Of a stretch of DNA of 64,000 bases, positions 18,323-26,581 are shown one piece after another. This DNA comes from Streptomyces smyrnaeus (GTDB lineage: Bacteria > Actinomycetota > Actinomycetes > Streptomycetales > Streptomycetaceae). Every line of letters begins with the position of its first letter. The first letter of the stretch is position 1. The stretch covers positions 17,322 to 81,321 of the forward strand of contig NZ_JAFFZM010000028.1 in NCBI RefSeq assembly GCF_017676345.1, read 5' to 3'. The position numbers and the translations under genes were made by a program. A model generated the notes under the pieces. It was not told the origin of the DNA and did no database searches. It saw nothing but the letters and a program-made list of their open reading frames with translations.

Positions 18323-19126
18323 TCAGGCCGGGGTCTCCCTGGTGTAGAAGGGACGGACACACTGCCGCATCCAGTCCACCACCGGGTCCTCGGCCGCATC
18401 GAGCAGCACCATCTGGAGCGGCCAGCGCACCTGCGCCACGTGCAGCGCCCTGCCGAGCGCATCGTGCGCCGCCTGCCGGGACTCGGGGTCCAGCAGATCC
18501 AGCTCCACCCCGATGAACAGCGCGGGCGGGTCACCCTCCGTACTGGCGAGCCCCCGCCGGGCCGTCCGTACGGCCGGGAGCGCCGCGAACTCGGCCGAGG
18601 CGGCGGCGAGGAAGGAGAGCGGGTCGTCCTGCCAGTCCGGCTCGAACAGCCGTACCCGCGCCCCACGTGCGACTCCGGCCGCTGCCTGCTCGTTCGGGGT
18701 GTTGGCGCACAGCTCCGCGACGGCCTCGGCGGGCAGCGGCACCCCCACCGTCCCCTCCGGGTTGACCGCGATGCCCACTCCCGGCGGCAGCCCCCGAGCG
18801 AACTGTCTGGCCGGAGCGATGGTGAAGGACATGTGCGAGCCGACGACGTGCAGGAACTGCTCCTGCGAGCTGAAGACCGGCACATAGACAGCGCCGTCCA
18901 ACTCGATGGTGGGCAGGTCCAGTTCGCGGCTCTCCCGGCTGCCCCCCTCCGGGAGCGGCACCCACACGCTGCTGCGACCCAGCACCTCCAGCAGCCGGGC
19001 GCCCGCGTGCGGCACCTGGAGCGAGGCGGCCAGGGCTTCCTCCAGCTCGTTGCCGGGCCAGCCGCCCCCGTGCCCGGGCCCGAAGTGCTGCGGCTGCTGC
19101 GGCTGGGGCTGCGAGGGAACTGTCAT
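18323..19126 (-). CDS. SseB family protein (copy 2)
   Basis: 267 residues starting at ATG 19124-19126 with a Pro/Gln-rich lead (MTVPSQPQPQQPQ), then NELEEALAASLQVPHAGARLLEVL, VYVPVFSSQEQF and GIAVNPEGTVGVPL, which match the SseB domain. The C-terminal half mirrors copy 1 (VVDWMRQCVRPFY here, PVAMWMRSQSRPFF there), showing the two arose by duplication. No ribosome binding site is obvious; an upstream ATG (19142-19144) has GGAG too close to it. Function is unknown beyond the serine-sensitivity label, though the glycine/serine genes are nearby. Confidence 0.83.
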   Translation of the reverse strand: MTVPSQPQPQQPQHFGPGHGGGWPGNELEEALAASLQVPHAGARLLEVLGRSSVWVPLPEGGSRESRELDLPTIELDGAVYVPVFSSQEQFLHVVGSHMSFTIAPARQFARGLPPGVGIAVNPEGTVGVPLPAEAVAELCANTPNEQAAAGVARGARVRLFEPDWQDDPLSFLAAASAEFAALPAVRTARRGLASTEGDPPALFIGVELDLLDPESRQAAHDALGRALHVAQVRWPLQMVLLDAAEDPVVDWMRQCVRPFYTRETPA

Positions 19127-19305
19127 ACAGGCAAGCCTATCCATGCTCCGCGCGCACGGTCCCGCGAGGGAGGGATGGCTCCCGTCCCTCGGACGAGGCG
19201 GAGGAACACGTCCGGCGACGCTCCGGTTGCATCCCTGATGCATCGCCCGAAAAGTGGTTTCCGTCCCACTACGTGCCATTCGGCACGCTCATTGGAGGAG
19301 AGCAC

Positions 19306-19932
19306 ATGCGCGTGAACAGAATCACCGCCACCGCCGTCACCGTCTCCCTGGCCGGCTCGCTCGCCATCGGCGCGGCGGGCGCGGCCTCCTCCGCGGCGTC
19401 CTCGCTGCCCGCGGATCACGCCTCGGGGCACCGGTCCGGCGTCCATCAACCCGCCGACCACGACACCGGTGCGGGGCAGGGCAAGCCGGATCCGACGGGA
19501 GACAACGACGCGCAGGGGCAGAAGCCCGCGCAGCAGCCCAAGCCCGCCCAGCCGCAGAAGCCGGAACAGGGCAAGCCGCAAAAGCCCGGTCAGCAGCAGG
19601 ACGACCCGCTGGAGCAGCAGAAGCCCACCACCGAACAGAAGCCCGCCCAGCAGCAGAAGCCGAAGCAGCCGCAGAAGCCCTCGGCCTCCAAGCCCGACCC
19701 GTCGAAGCCCGAGCAGCAGAAGCCCGCGAAGCCGGGCAAGCCTGGCCAGACCGAGCAGTCGAAGCCCGGCAAGCCCGCCAAGCCCGGGCAGACCGAGCAG
19801 CAGAAGCCCGCGAAGCCCGCCAAGCCGGGCAAGCCTGCCGGTCAGCAGCCCGCGCAGGGGCAGACTCCCGGCAAGCAGGAACAGGAGCAGCAGCTGCTGC
19901 CGCAGAAGCTGACTCCCGGGCAGCAGTCCTGA
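19306..19932 (+). CDS. Secreted Lys/Pro/Gln-rich low-complexity protein
   Basis: 208 residues. ATG 19306 is preceded by GGAGGAG. The signal peptide is MRVNRITATAVTVSLAGSLA followed by an Ala-Ser-rich cleavage zone. The mature part has no hydrophobic or globular region: residues about 75-200 consist of degenerate repeats built from QKP, PKPA, KPGQTEQ and KPAKPGKP. Such extended cationic PK stretches can span peptidoglycan. No LPxTG sorting signal or membrane segment is present at the C-terminus, so it is probably released or ionically bound. Family unknown. The repeats share DNA similarity, so copy number may vary between strains. Convergent with the P-loop gene (7-base gap). Confidence 0.8.
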   Translation: MRVNRITATAVTVSLAGSLAIGAAGAASSAASSLPADHASGHRSGVHQPADHDTGAGQGKPDPTGDNDAQGQKPAQQPKPAQPQKPEQGKPQKPGQQQDDPLEQQKPTTEQKPAQQQKPKQPQKPSASKPDPSKPEQQKPAKPGKPGQTEQSKPGKPAKPGQTEQQKPAKPAKPGKPAGQQPAQGQTPGKQEQEQQLLPQKLTPGQQS

Positions 19933-19939
19933 AGGCCGC

Positions 19940-20824
19940 TCACCCGGGGAGCGGGCCGCTGATCCCGGTCACTCCCTGAGCCCGGCCACAGCTGCTCCCG
20001 TCGGTGGTCCCGTCGTCCCTTCCGGGCGGCGGGACCACCGCCGCCCGCGGTCCGGCCCTGGCCGACGGCACGGCCGCGGGCACCACCGGAGCGGGCGGCG
20101 CTGCGGTAGGCGGCGGCGCCGCAGCGGGTGCGGGCACCGGCCGCAGATGGGCCGAGACCGCCATGGGCACGCCCGCCGGCAGCGACTCGAAGCGCACGGC
20201 CCGCAGTGCCTGGGCCGCGCTCCGGTCCAGCAGCACCGAGGAGACGCAGCCGGCCGGCAGCCGCCCCGTCACGGCGGCGGTCCGCAGCCTGCCCACGGCA
20301 CGCAGATGACGGCGGAAGGCGTAGCCGGACACCCGCCTGCCCCGCGCGGTCTGCCCGGCCAGCGCGTCCTCGGGGGCGACGTCGAGCAGCAGCAGATGGA
20401 GCGACCGGCCCCGGCGTACCGCGTCCCGGGCCAGCCAGCGGCGCACCCAGCTCTGCGTGCCGCAGTCGTGCACCACGACGGCGGCCCCGGAACCGAGCGC
20501 GGCGCGCAGCCTGGCGTAGTGGGCGAGCCGTACCAGCGGCCGGTAGACGCCGTACGGCAGCCAGCGCGGCATCCGGCGCTCCCAGCGCTCCCGGGCGTCC
20601 TGGGAGTCGATGCGGACGACGTCGGAACCCCCGGGAACGGCGCTTCTCATCAGGGTGGACTTGCCGCCCCCGGGCAGCCCGGAGACGACCACCACGTCCC
20701 CCGACCGGTAGCGCAGCGTGCGCTCGGTGGCGGTCCGGCGCAGGTCGTGGCGGACCACGGGGCGGGCGGTGGGACCCGCCCGCGCACCCCTCGGCATCGC
20801 GTCTGCACGGCACAGGCTGCCCAA
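19940..20824 (-). CDS. P-loop ATP-binding protein, putative small-molecule or nucleotide kinase
   Basis: 294 residues. Walker A VVVVSGLPGGGKSTLMRSA lies near residue 45, followed by RIDSQDARERWERRM and AVVVHDCGTQSWVRRWLARDA, the pattern of gluconate/polynucleotide-kinase-like P-loop kinases (AAA_33 type). The last 75 residues are Pro/Ala-rich and probably disordered. The substrate is unknown. The start is TTG 20822-20824, supported by GGGAGGGGAG five bases upstream; the first ATG is nine codons further in and lacks such a site. Confidence 0.78.
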   Translation of the reverse strand: MGSLCRADAMPRGARAGPTARPVVRHDLRRTATERTLRYRSGDVVVVSGLPGGGKSTLMRSAVPGGSDVVRIDSQDARERWERRMPRWLPYGVYRPLVRLAHYARLRAALGSGAAVVVHDCGTQSWVRRWLARDAVRRGRSLHLLLLDVAPEDALAGQTARGRRVSGYAFRRHLRAVGRLRTAAVTGRLPAGCVSSVLLDRSAAQALRAVRFESLPAGVPMAVSAHLRPVPAPAAAPPPTAAPPAPVVPAAVPSARAGPRAAVVPPPGRDDGTTDGSSCGRAQGVTGISGPLPG

Positions 20825-20984
20825 TGGATCTCCCCTCCCGAGGTGACGGCTCGGCCGCCACCCCCCAAGTATGTAAAGAAAAGGTAATGTGATTCAAGGT
20901 GGACGGCTTCCGCACAGGGGCAGCCACGGCCCGCTCACCCGTGCGATGATGTGCGCACTCAACTCCATACCGGCCGTTCGAACC

Positions 20985-21222
20985 CGCGCGGGAGAGTCCC
21001 CGGCAAGCGGCAGCAGCAACCGCACTCCGGGGCGCCGAAGGAGCAAGATCCTCCCTTGAATCTCTCAGGCCCCGTTACCGCGCAGGCTAGGCAGATCTGA
21101 AAAGCGGACCGTCACGCTCACGCCCCGGTGTGGGCCGACGGTTCCACCCAAGGTGCAAGCCGCGCTCCAGCCGTTCGGGAGCTGTCGGCGAACCTCTCAG
21201 GTTCCGATGACAGATGGGGAGG
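20985..21222 (+). ncRNA. Glycine riboswitch (gcvT leader)
   Basis: The leader of gcvT carries the conserved core of a glycine aptamer: GGGAGAG at about 20989, GGCGCCGAAGGAGCAA at about 21031 and CTCTCAGGC at about 21062. A second, more degenerate aptamer follows, with ACGGTTCCACCCAAGGTGCAAG, GTCGGCGAACCTCTCAGGTTCCGATGACAG and GGGGAGG at its end. Tandem aptamers are normal for this class. In Streptomyces griseus glycine riboswitches upstream of gcvT and gcvP have been reported to turn on glycine cleavage, so an ON switch is expected. Boundaries are approximate. Confidence 0.9.
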
Positions 21223-21273
21223 ACATCCACGTCATACCCCTTGTGGGGATTCATCGGGACTCTGGGAGCCTGC

Positions 21274-22410
21274 ATGACCGAGCCACCGGCCAACCGTAAG
21301 ACCGCGCTGGACGCCACGCACCGCGCGCTGGGCGCCACCATGACCGACTTCGCGGGCTGGGACATGCCGCTGCGCTACGGCAGCGAGCGCGAGGAGCATC
21401 TGGCCGTCCGCTCGGCCGCCGGCCTCTTCGACCTCTCCCATATGGGTGAGATCACCGTCACCGGACCGCAGGCGGGCGCGCTGCTCGACTACGCGCTGGT
21501 GGGCAATCTGTCCAAGCTGGCCGTCGGCCGCGCCCGCTACACGATGATCTGCGACGAGAACGGCGGCATCCTCGACGACCTGATCGTCTACCGGCTGGGC
21601 CAGCAGGACGAGCCGGAATACCTGGTCGTCGCCAACGCGGCCAACGCGCAGACCGTGCTGGACGCACTGGTCGAACGCCAGGACGGCTTCGGCGCCGAGG
21701 TGCGGGACGACCGGGACAAGTACGCGCTCATCGCCGTCCAGGGCCCGGCCGCCGCGGGCATCCTCAAGCAGTTGACCGGCTTCGACGTGGACGGGCTGCG
21801 CTACTACGCGGGCGAGCGCGACATCGTGGCGGACAAGCCCGCGCTCATCGCCCGTACGGGGTACACCGGTGAGGACGGTTTCGAGCTGTTCGTCTCCCCC
21901 GACGACGCCGTCGCCGTCTGGGAAGCGCTGATGGCGGCGGGCAAGGACGCCGAGCTGGTGCCGTGCGGGCTCAGCTGCCGCGACACGCTCCGGCTGGAGG
22001 CGGGCATGCCGCTGTACGGGCACGAGCTGTCCACCGCGCTGACCCCGTTCGACGCCGGCCTGGGGCGGATCGTGAAGTTCGAGAAGTCGACCAACGAGGG
22101 CCGCTTCGTGGGACGGGACGCGCTGGCCACGGCCGCCGAACGCGCCCGGACCGCGCCGCCGCGCAAGCTGGTCGGGCTGATCGCCGAGGGGCGCCGGGTG
22201 CCGCGCGCCGGCTACCCCGTGGTCGCCGACGGCCAGGTTGTGGGCGAAGTCACCTCCGGAGCGCCCTCGCCGACGCTGGGCAAGCCGATCGCCATGGCGT
22301 ACGTGGACGCGGCCCACGCGGAGCCCGGGACGAAGGGGGTCGCGGTCGACATCCGGGGCTCCCACGAGCCCTACGAGGTCGTGGCGTTGCCCTTCTACAA
22401 GAGGCACTGA
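21274..22410 (+). CDS. gcvT: Glycine cleavage system aminomethyltransferase (T protein)
   Basis: 378 residues. It takes the aminomethyl group from lipoyl-H protein, releases ammonia and transfers the carbon to tetrahydrofolate. Start at ATG 21274 (MTEPPANRKTALDATHRALG). Motifs: FAGWDMPLRYG, GLFDLSHMGEI, ARYTMICDENGGILDDLIVYRL, the folate-site region RTGYTGEDGFELFV, and C-terminal VGEVTSGAPSPTLGKPIAMAYV. It lies about 50 bases after the glycine riboswitch, and gcvH and glyA follow. The P and L proteins are not in the window. Confidence 0.97.
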   Translation: MTEPPANRKTALDATHRALGATMTDFAGWDMPLRYGSEREEHLAVRSAAGLFDLSHMGEITVTGPQAGALLDYALVGNLSKLAVGRARYTMICDENGGILDDLIVYRLGQQDEPEYLVVANAANAQTVLDALVERQDGFGAEVRDDRDKYALIAVQGPAAAGILKQLTGFDVDGLRYYAGERDIVADKPALIARTGYTGEDGFELFVSPDDAVAVWEALMAAGKDAELVPCGLSCRDTLRLEAGMPLYGHELSTALTPFDAGLGRIVKFEKSTNEGRFVGRDALATAAERARTAPPRKLVGLIAEGRRVPRAGYPVVADGQVVGEVTSGAPSPTLGKPIAMAYVDAAHAEPGTKGVAVDIRGSHEPYEVVALPFYKRH

Positions 22411-22570
22411 GCCGCGCGAGGCACACAGGCGCCGAAGGACCGCACCACCGGCGGGCCGGGTCACCGCACCGGGCTGAGCGCCGCGCGTCGGTGGGTCCGC
22501 GTTCGGGCTCCCCGTTCCACCTGCCAAGACCGTTTTCACTGCACCTTTCGCATCCGGGAGAATCAGACTC

Positions 22571-22951
22571 ATGAGCAACCCCCAGCAGCTCCGCTACAGC
22601 AAGGAGCACGAGTGGCTGTCCGACGTCGAGGACGGCGTCGCGACGGTCGGTATCACCGAGCACGCCGCCAACGCGCTCGGTGATGTGGTTTTCGTCCAGC
22701 TCCCCGAGGTGGGCGACACCGTCACCGCGGGCGAGACCTGTGGCGAGCTGGAGTCCACCAAGTCCGTCAGCGACCTCTACTCCCCCGCCTCCGGCGAGAT
22801 CACCGAGATCAACCAGGACGTGGTGGACGACCCGGCGCTGGTGAACTCCGCTCCGTTCGAGGGCGGCTGGCTGTTCAAGGTGAAGATCTCCGAGGTGCCG
22901 GACGACCTGCTCTCGGCCGACGAGTACGCCGCATTCGCCTCAGGCAGCTGA
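22571..22951 (+). CDS. gcvH: Glycine cleavage system H protein
   Basis: 126-residue lipoyl carrier protein that shuttles the aminomethyl intermediate between the P, T and L proteins. The lipoylation lysine is in GELESTKSVSDLYSP (about residue 65), and the typical EHEWLSDVEDGVATVGITEHA and GGWLFKVKISE flank the domain. It lies 160 bases after gcvT with no visible terminator between, so it is probably cotranscribed under riboswitch control. Confidence 0.97.
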   Translation: MSNPQQLRYSKEHEWLSDVEDGVATVGITEHAANALGDVVFVQLPEVGDTVTAGETCGELESTKSVSDLYSPASGEITEINQDVVDDPALVNSAPFEGGWLFKVKISEVPDDLLSADEYAAFASGS

Positions 22952-23037
22952 GGCGCCCGCCTCGGGTGACCGAGGTACGCCTCGGTCACCCGAGGCAGCT
23001 TGCCCACCCCGCCGCCACTGACAGGGACGGTTCTTCC

Positions 23038-24312
23038 ATGTCGCTTCTGAACGGTTCTCTTCACGAGGTCGACCCCGACGTCGCCGCCGCCGTCGACGCC
23101 GAACTCCACCGCCAGCAGTCCACCCTCGAGATGATCGCCTCGGAGAACTTCGCTCCGGTCGCCTCCATGGAGGCCCAGGGCTCGGTCCTCACCAACAAGT
23201 ACGCCGAGGGCTACCCCGGCCGCCGCTACTACGGCGGCTGCGAGTACGTCGACGTGGTCGAGACCCTGGCCAGGGACCGCGTCAAGGCGCTGTTCGACGC
23301 CGAGGCCGCGAACGTGCAGCCGCACTCCGGCGCCCAGGCGAACGCCGCCGCGATGTTCGCGCTGCTCAAGCCCGGCGACACCATCCTTGGGCTGGATCTG
23401 GCCCACGGTGGGCACCTCACCCACGGCATGAAGATCAACTTCTCCGGCAAGCTCTACAACGTCGTCGCCTACAAGGTCGACGACGAGACCAGCCGGGTGG
23501 ACATGGAGGAGGTCGCGCGGCTGGCCAAGGAGCACCGCCCGCAGCTGATCATCGCGGGCTGGTCCGCCTACCCCCGCCAGCTGGACTTCGCCGCCTTCCG
23601 CCGGATCGCCGACGAGGTCGGCGCCTACCTGATGGTGGACATGGCGCACTTCGCCGGCCTGGTCGCCGCCGGGCTGCACCCCAGCCCGGTGCCGCACGCG
23701 GACGTGGTCACGACCACCACGCACAAGACCCTCGGCGGCCCGCGCGGCGGTGTGATCCTGTCGAAGAAGGAACACGCCAAGAAGATCAACTCGGCGGTCT
23801 TCCCCGGCCAGCAGGGCGGCCCGCTGGAGCATGTGATCGCCGCCAAGGCCGTCGCCTTCAAGGTCGCGGCCAGCGACGACTTCAAGGACCGGCAGCAGCG
23901 CACCCTCTCCGGCGCCCGCATCCTCGCCGAGCGCCTGCTGCGGCAGGACACGGTGGACGCCGGGGTCTCCGTGCTGTCCGGCGGCACCGACGTCCACCTG
24001 GTCCTGGTCGACCTGCGCAACAGCGAACTGGACGGGCAGCAGGCCGAGGACCGGCTCCACGACATCGGCATCACCGTCAACCGCAACGCCGTCCCCAACG
24101 ACCCGCGGCCCCCGATGGTGACCTCCGGCCTGCGCATCGGCACGCCCGCGCTGGCCACCCGGGGCTTCCAGGACGAGGACTTCACCGAGGTCGCCGACAT
24201 CATCGCCGAGGCCCTGCTGCCCGGCTTCGACGACACCAAGGGCAAGGCCCTCGCCGCACGGGTCACCGCCCTCGCGGAAAAGCACCCCCTCTACCCCACA
24301 CTGGGTAAGTAG
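23038..24312 (+). CDS. glyA: Serine hydroxymethyltransferase
   Basis: 424-residue PLP enzyme interconverting glycine plus methylene-tetrahydrofolate with serine. Start at ATG 23038 (MSLLNGSLHEVDPDVA), after a likely GGGACGG site; a GTG in frame 24 codons upstream lies in the H-protein spacer and is not used. Motifs: IASENFAPVASMEAQGSVLTNKYAEGYP, GRRYYGGCEYVD, MVDMAHFAGLVAAG, and the PLP lysine in VTTTTHKTLGGPRGG (about residue 230). Together with GcvT/H it takes two glycines to one serine. Confidence 0.97.
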   Translation: MSLLNGSLHEVDPDVAAAVDAELHRQQSTLEMIASENFAPVASMEAQGSVLTNKYAEGYPGRRYYGGCEYVDVVETLARDRVKALFDAEAANVQPHSGAQANAAAMFALLKPGDTILGLDLAHGGHLTHGMKINFSGKLYNVVAYKVDDETSRVDMEEVARLAKEHRPQLIIAGWSAYPRQLDFAAFRRIADEVGAYLMVDMAHFAGLVAAGLHPSPVPHADVVTTTTHKTLGGPRGGVILSKKEHAKKINSAVFPGQQGGPLEHVIAAKAVAFKVAASDDFKDRQQRTLSGARILAERLLRQDTVDAGVSVLSGGTDVHLVLVDLRNSELDGQQAEDRLHDIGITVNRNAVPNDPRPPMVTSGLRIGTPALATRGFQDEDFTEVADIIAEALLPGFDDTKGKALAARVTALAEKHPLYPTLGK

Positions 24313-24319
24313 GACAGCT

Positions 24320-24379
24320 CCCGCCCTGTCGGAGGGGCCCACCCGGTCCCTCCGGCCCGGGCCCCTCCGGCAGGGCGGG
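24320..24379 (+). terminator. Terminator after glyA
   Basis: A very long stem: CCCGCCCTGTCGGAGGGGCC (from 24320) pairs with GGCCCCTCCGGCAGGGCGGG (to 24379) with one G-U-type mismatch and about a 20-base loop region. It separates glyA from sdaA. Confidence 0.85.
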
Positions 24380-24452
24380 CAATCGAGCCCCGCGCCGTAG
24401 CGCGCCCCACACAGACATCGCACTCGCGCCCGCAAGGGCATGGAGCCGCACC

Positions 24453-25835
24453 ATGGCAATCTCGGTCTTCGACCTGTTCTCGATCGGCATCGGCCCGTCG
24501 AGCTCCCACACAGTGGGCCCGATGCGCGCCGCGCGCATGTTCGCGCGCCGGCTGAAGAACGAGGGCGCGCTGGCGCACACCGCCTCCGTACGCGCCGAGC
24601 TGTTCGGCTCCCTCGGCGCGACCGGTCACGGCCACGGCACCCCCAAGGCCGTTCTGCTGGGCCTGGAGGGCGAGTCCCCGCGCACGGTCGACGTGGAGAA
24701 CGCGGACGAGCGGGTGGCGCGGATCCGCGAGGAAGGCCGGCTGCGCCTCCTCGCCGCCGAGATAGGCGACACCCACGAGATCCGGTTCGACGAGCGCACC
24801 CAGCTGATCCTGCACCGGCGCCGCTCCCTGCCGTACCACGCCAACGGCATGACTCTCTTCGCCTACGACGAGGCGGGCACCCCGCTGTTGGAGAAGACGT
24901 ACTACTCGGTCGGCGGCGGTTTCGTCGTGGACGAGGACGCGGTGGGCGAGGACCGCATCAAACTGGACGACACCGTCCTGCGTCACCCCTTCCGCACCGG
25001 CGACGAACTGCTGCGCCTCACCCGGGAGACCGGGCTGTCCGTCTCCCGGCTGATGCTGGAGAACGAGAAGGCCTGGCGCACCGAGGACGAGATCCGCGCG
25101 GGCCTGCTGGAGATCTGGCAGGTGATGAAGGACTGCGTGGCACGCGGCCTGTCCCAGGAGGGCATCCTGCCCGGCGGCCTCAAGGTCCGCCGCCGCGCCG
25201 CCACTTCGGCACGCCAGCTGCGCGCGGAGGGCCAGGTCGAGGCGCACGCCATGGAGTGGACGACGCTCTACGCCATGGCCGTCAACGAGGAGAACGCGGC
25301 CGGCGGTCGCGTGGTGACCGCGCCGACCAACGGCGCCGCCGGCATCATCCCCGCCGTCCTGCACTACGCCCACCACTTCGTGCCGGGCACCGACGACGAC
25401 GCCGTCGTCCGCTTCCTGCTGGCCGCGGGCGCCATCGGCATGCTCTTCAAGCAGAACGCCTCCATCTCCGGCGCGGAGGTCGGCTGCCAGGGCGAGGTCG
25501 GCTCGGCCTGCTCCATGGCCGCCGGCGGCCTCGCCGAGATCCTCGGCGGCAGCCCGGAACAGGTCGAGAACGCCGCGGAGATCGGCATCGAACACAACCT
25601 CGGCCTCACCTGCGACCCGGTCGGCGGCCTCGTCCAGATCCCCTGCATCGAGCGCAACGGCATGGCCGCCGTCAAGGCGGTCACGGCCGCCCGGATGTCC
25701 CTGCGCGGCGACGGCCGCCACCATGTCTCCCTCGACAAGGCCATCAAGACCATGCGCGACACGGGCGCCGACATGAAGGTCAAGTACAAGGAGACCGCGC
25801 GCGGCGGGCTCGCGGTGAACGTCATCGAGTGCTGA
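24453..25835 (+). CDS. sdaA: L-serine ammonia-lyase (iron-sulfur type)
   Basis: 460 residues, single-chain form with beta-like N-terminal and alpha-like C-terminal halves. It deaminates serine to pyruvate and ammonia. Features: VFDLFSIGIGPSSSHTVGPMRAA at the N-terminus; TAPTNGAAGIIPAVL; GAEVGCQGEVGSACSMAAGG; and LTCDPVGGLVQIPCIERN, which together provide the cysteines of the [4Fe-4S] cluster. A cysteine at the very C-terminus (VNVIEC) matches the tail-in-mouth residue of this family. With gcvT, gcvH and glyA it completes a glycine to serine to pyruvate route. It probably has its own promoter after the glyA terminator. Confidence 0.97.
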   Translation: MAISVFDLFSIGIGPSSSHTVGPMRAARMFARRLKNEGALAHTASVRAELFGSLGATGHGHGTPKAVLLGLEGESPRTVDVENADERVARIREEGRLRLLAAEIGDTHEIRFDERTQLILHRRRSLPYHANGMTLFAYDEAGTPLLEKTYYSVGGGFVVDEDAVGEDRIKLDDTVLRHPFRTGDELLRLTRETGLSVSRLMLENEKAWRTEDEIRAGLLEIWQVMKDCVARGLSQEGILPGGLKVRRRAATSARQLRAEGQVEAHAMEWTTLYAMAVNEENAAGGRVVTAPTNGAAGIIPAVLHYAHHFVPGTDDDAVVRFLLAAGAIGMLFKQNASISGAEVGCQGEVGSACSMAAGGLAEILGGSPEQVENAAEIGIEHNLGLTCDPVGGLVQIPCIERNGMAAVKAVTAARMSLRGDGRHHVSLDKAIKTMRDTGADMKVKYKETARGGLAVNVIEC

Positions 25836-25859
25836 GGACGCTGCCCGCGGCCAGGCGGA

Positions 25860-25894
25860 CCCCCGCAGTCGCACGCGCCGCGTCACCGCGGGGG
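25860..25894. terminator. Bidirectional stem-loop between sdaA and the response regulator gene
   Basis: CCCCCGC (25860-25866) pairs with GCGGGGG (25888-25894). It lies 25 bases after the sdaA stop and 9 bases past the convergent response regulator stop. Confidence 0.65.
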
Positions 25895-25902
25895 CGGTGG
25901 GC

Positions 25903-26508
25903 TCACAGCCAGCCGGAGTCCTGGGCGATGCGGATGGCGTCGACCCGGTTGCGGGCGTGGAGTTTGCTGACCACCGTGGTCAAGTAGTTCCGCACCGTGC
26001 CGGCGGTCAGCCGCAGCCGTTTTGCGATCTCGGCCGCGTCGGCCCCGTGGGAGGCCAGTCGGAGCACCTCCGTCTCGCGGGAGGTGAGGGGGCTGTCCTC
26101 GCTGCCCCAGACGGCGAGGGCGAGTTCGGAGTCGATCGCGCGCTGGCCGACCGCCACCTTGCGGATGCCCTGCGCGAGTTCCTCCGGCGGGGCGTCCTTG
26201 AGCAGATAACCGGAGACCTTCGCCGCCATCGCCCGGCGGAGCATGCCGGGGCGGCCGAGGGTGGTGAGGATCAGGGTTCGGCACATCGGTACGCGTTCGT
26301 GCAGTTGCTCGGCCGCGCTCAGGCCGTCGATACCGGGCAGGTCGACATCGATGACGGCGACGTCCGGGAGGTGCTCGCGGGCCGCGGGAAGGATCTCGTC
26401 ACCGCGTTCCACGCTTGCCACGACCTTCAGGTCGTGTTCGAGGTCCAGCAGCGCCACCAGCGCCGCACGCATCATGTGCATGTCTTCAGCGAGCAGGACA
26501 CCAATCAT
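25903..26508 (-). CDS. NarL/DesR-type response regulator
   Basis: 201 residues. The receiver domain (1-120) has the acidic pocket (LLAEDMHM), the phospho-acceptor Asp in VAVIDVDLPGIDGLSA (about residue 53), the switch Thr in LILTTLGRPG, and Lys in GYLLKDAPPEEL. The LuxR-type HTH (about 140-200) reads LTSRETEVLRLASHGADAAEIAKRL and VRNYLTTVVSKL. It is encoded 73 bases downstream of its cognate kinase on the same strand. It is a candidate controller of the neighbouring YcaO/peptide genes, but its targets cannot be read from sequence. Confidence 0.93.
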   Translation of the reverse strand: MIGVLLAEDMHMMRAALVALLDLEHDLKVVASVERGDEILPAAREHLPDVAVIDVDLPGIDGLSAAEQLHERVPMCRTLILTTLGRPGMLRRAMAAKVSGYLLKDAPPEELAQGIRKVAVGQRAIDSELALAVWGSEDSPLTSRETEVLRLASHGADAAEIAKRLRLTAGTVRNYLTTVVSKLHARNRVDAIRIAQDSGWL

Positions 26509-26581
26509 CGAAAGTCCCCCATGACTGTCCGAAACGCAGCCGCCTGTACCCCTTGGTGGGTCAGGTTAACAGCCGCCCGAA

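Noticed and set aside
19500..19920. Repeated DNA that could suggest a CRISPR array or minisatellite
   Set aside because: The periodicity comes from a translated Lys/Pro/Gln repeat with a signal peptide and a strong ribosome binding site; there are no uniform spacers or cas genes.
22777..24459. 560-codon leftward open frame opposite gcvH and glyA
   Set aside because: Shadow of glyA with no recognisable motifs.
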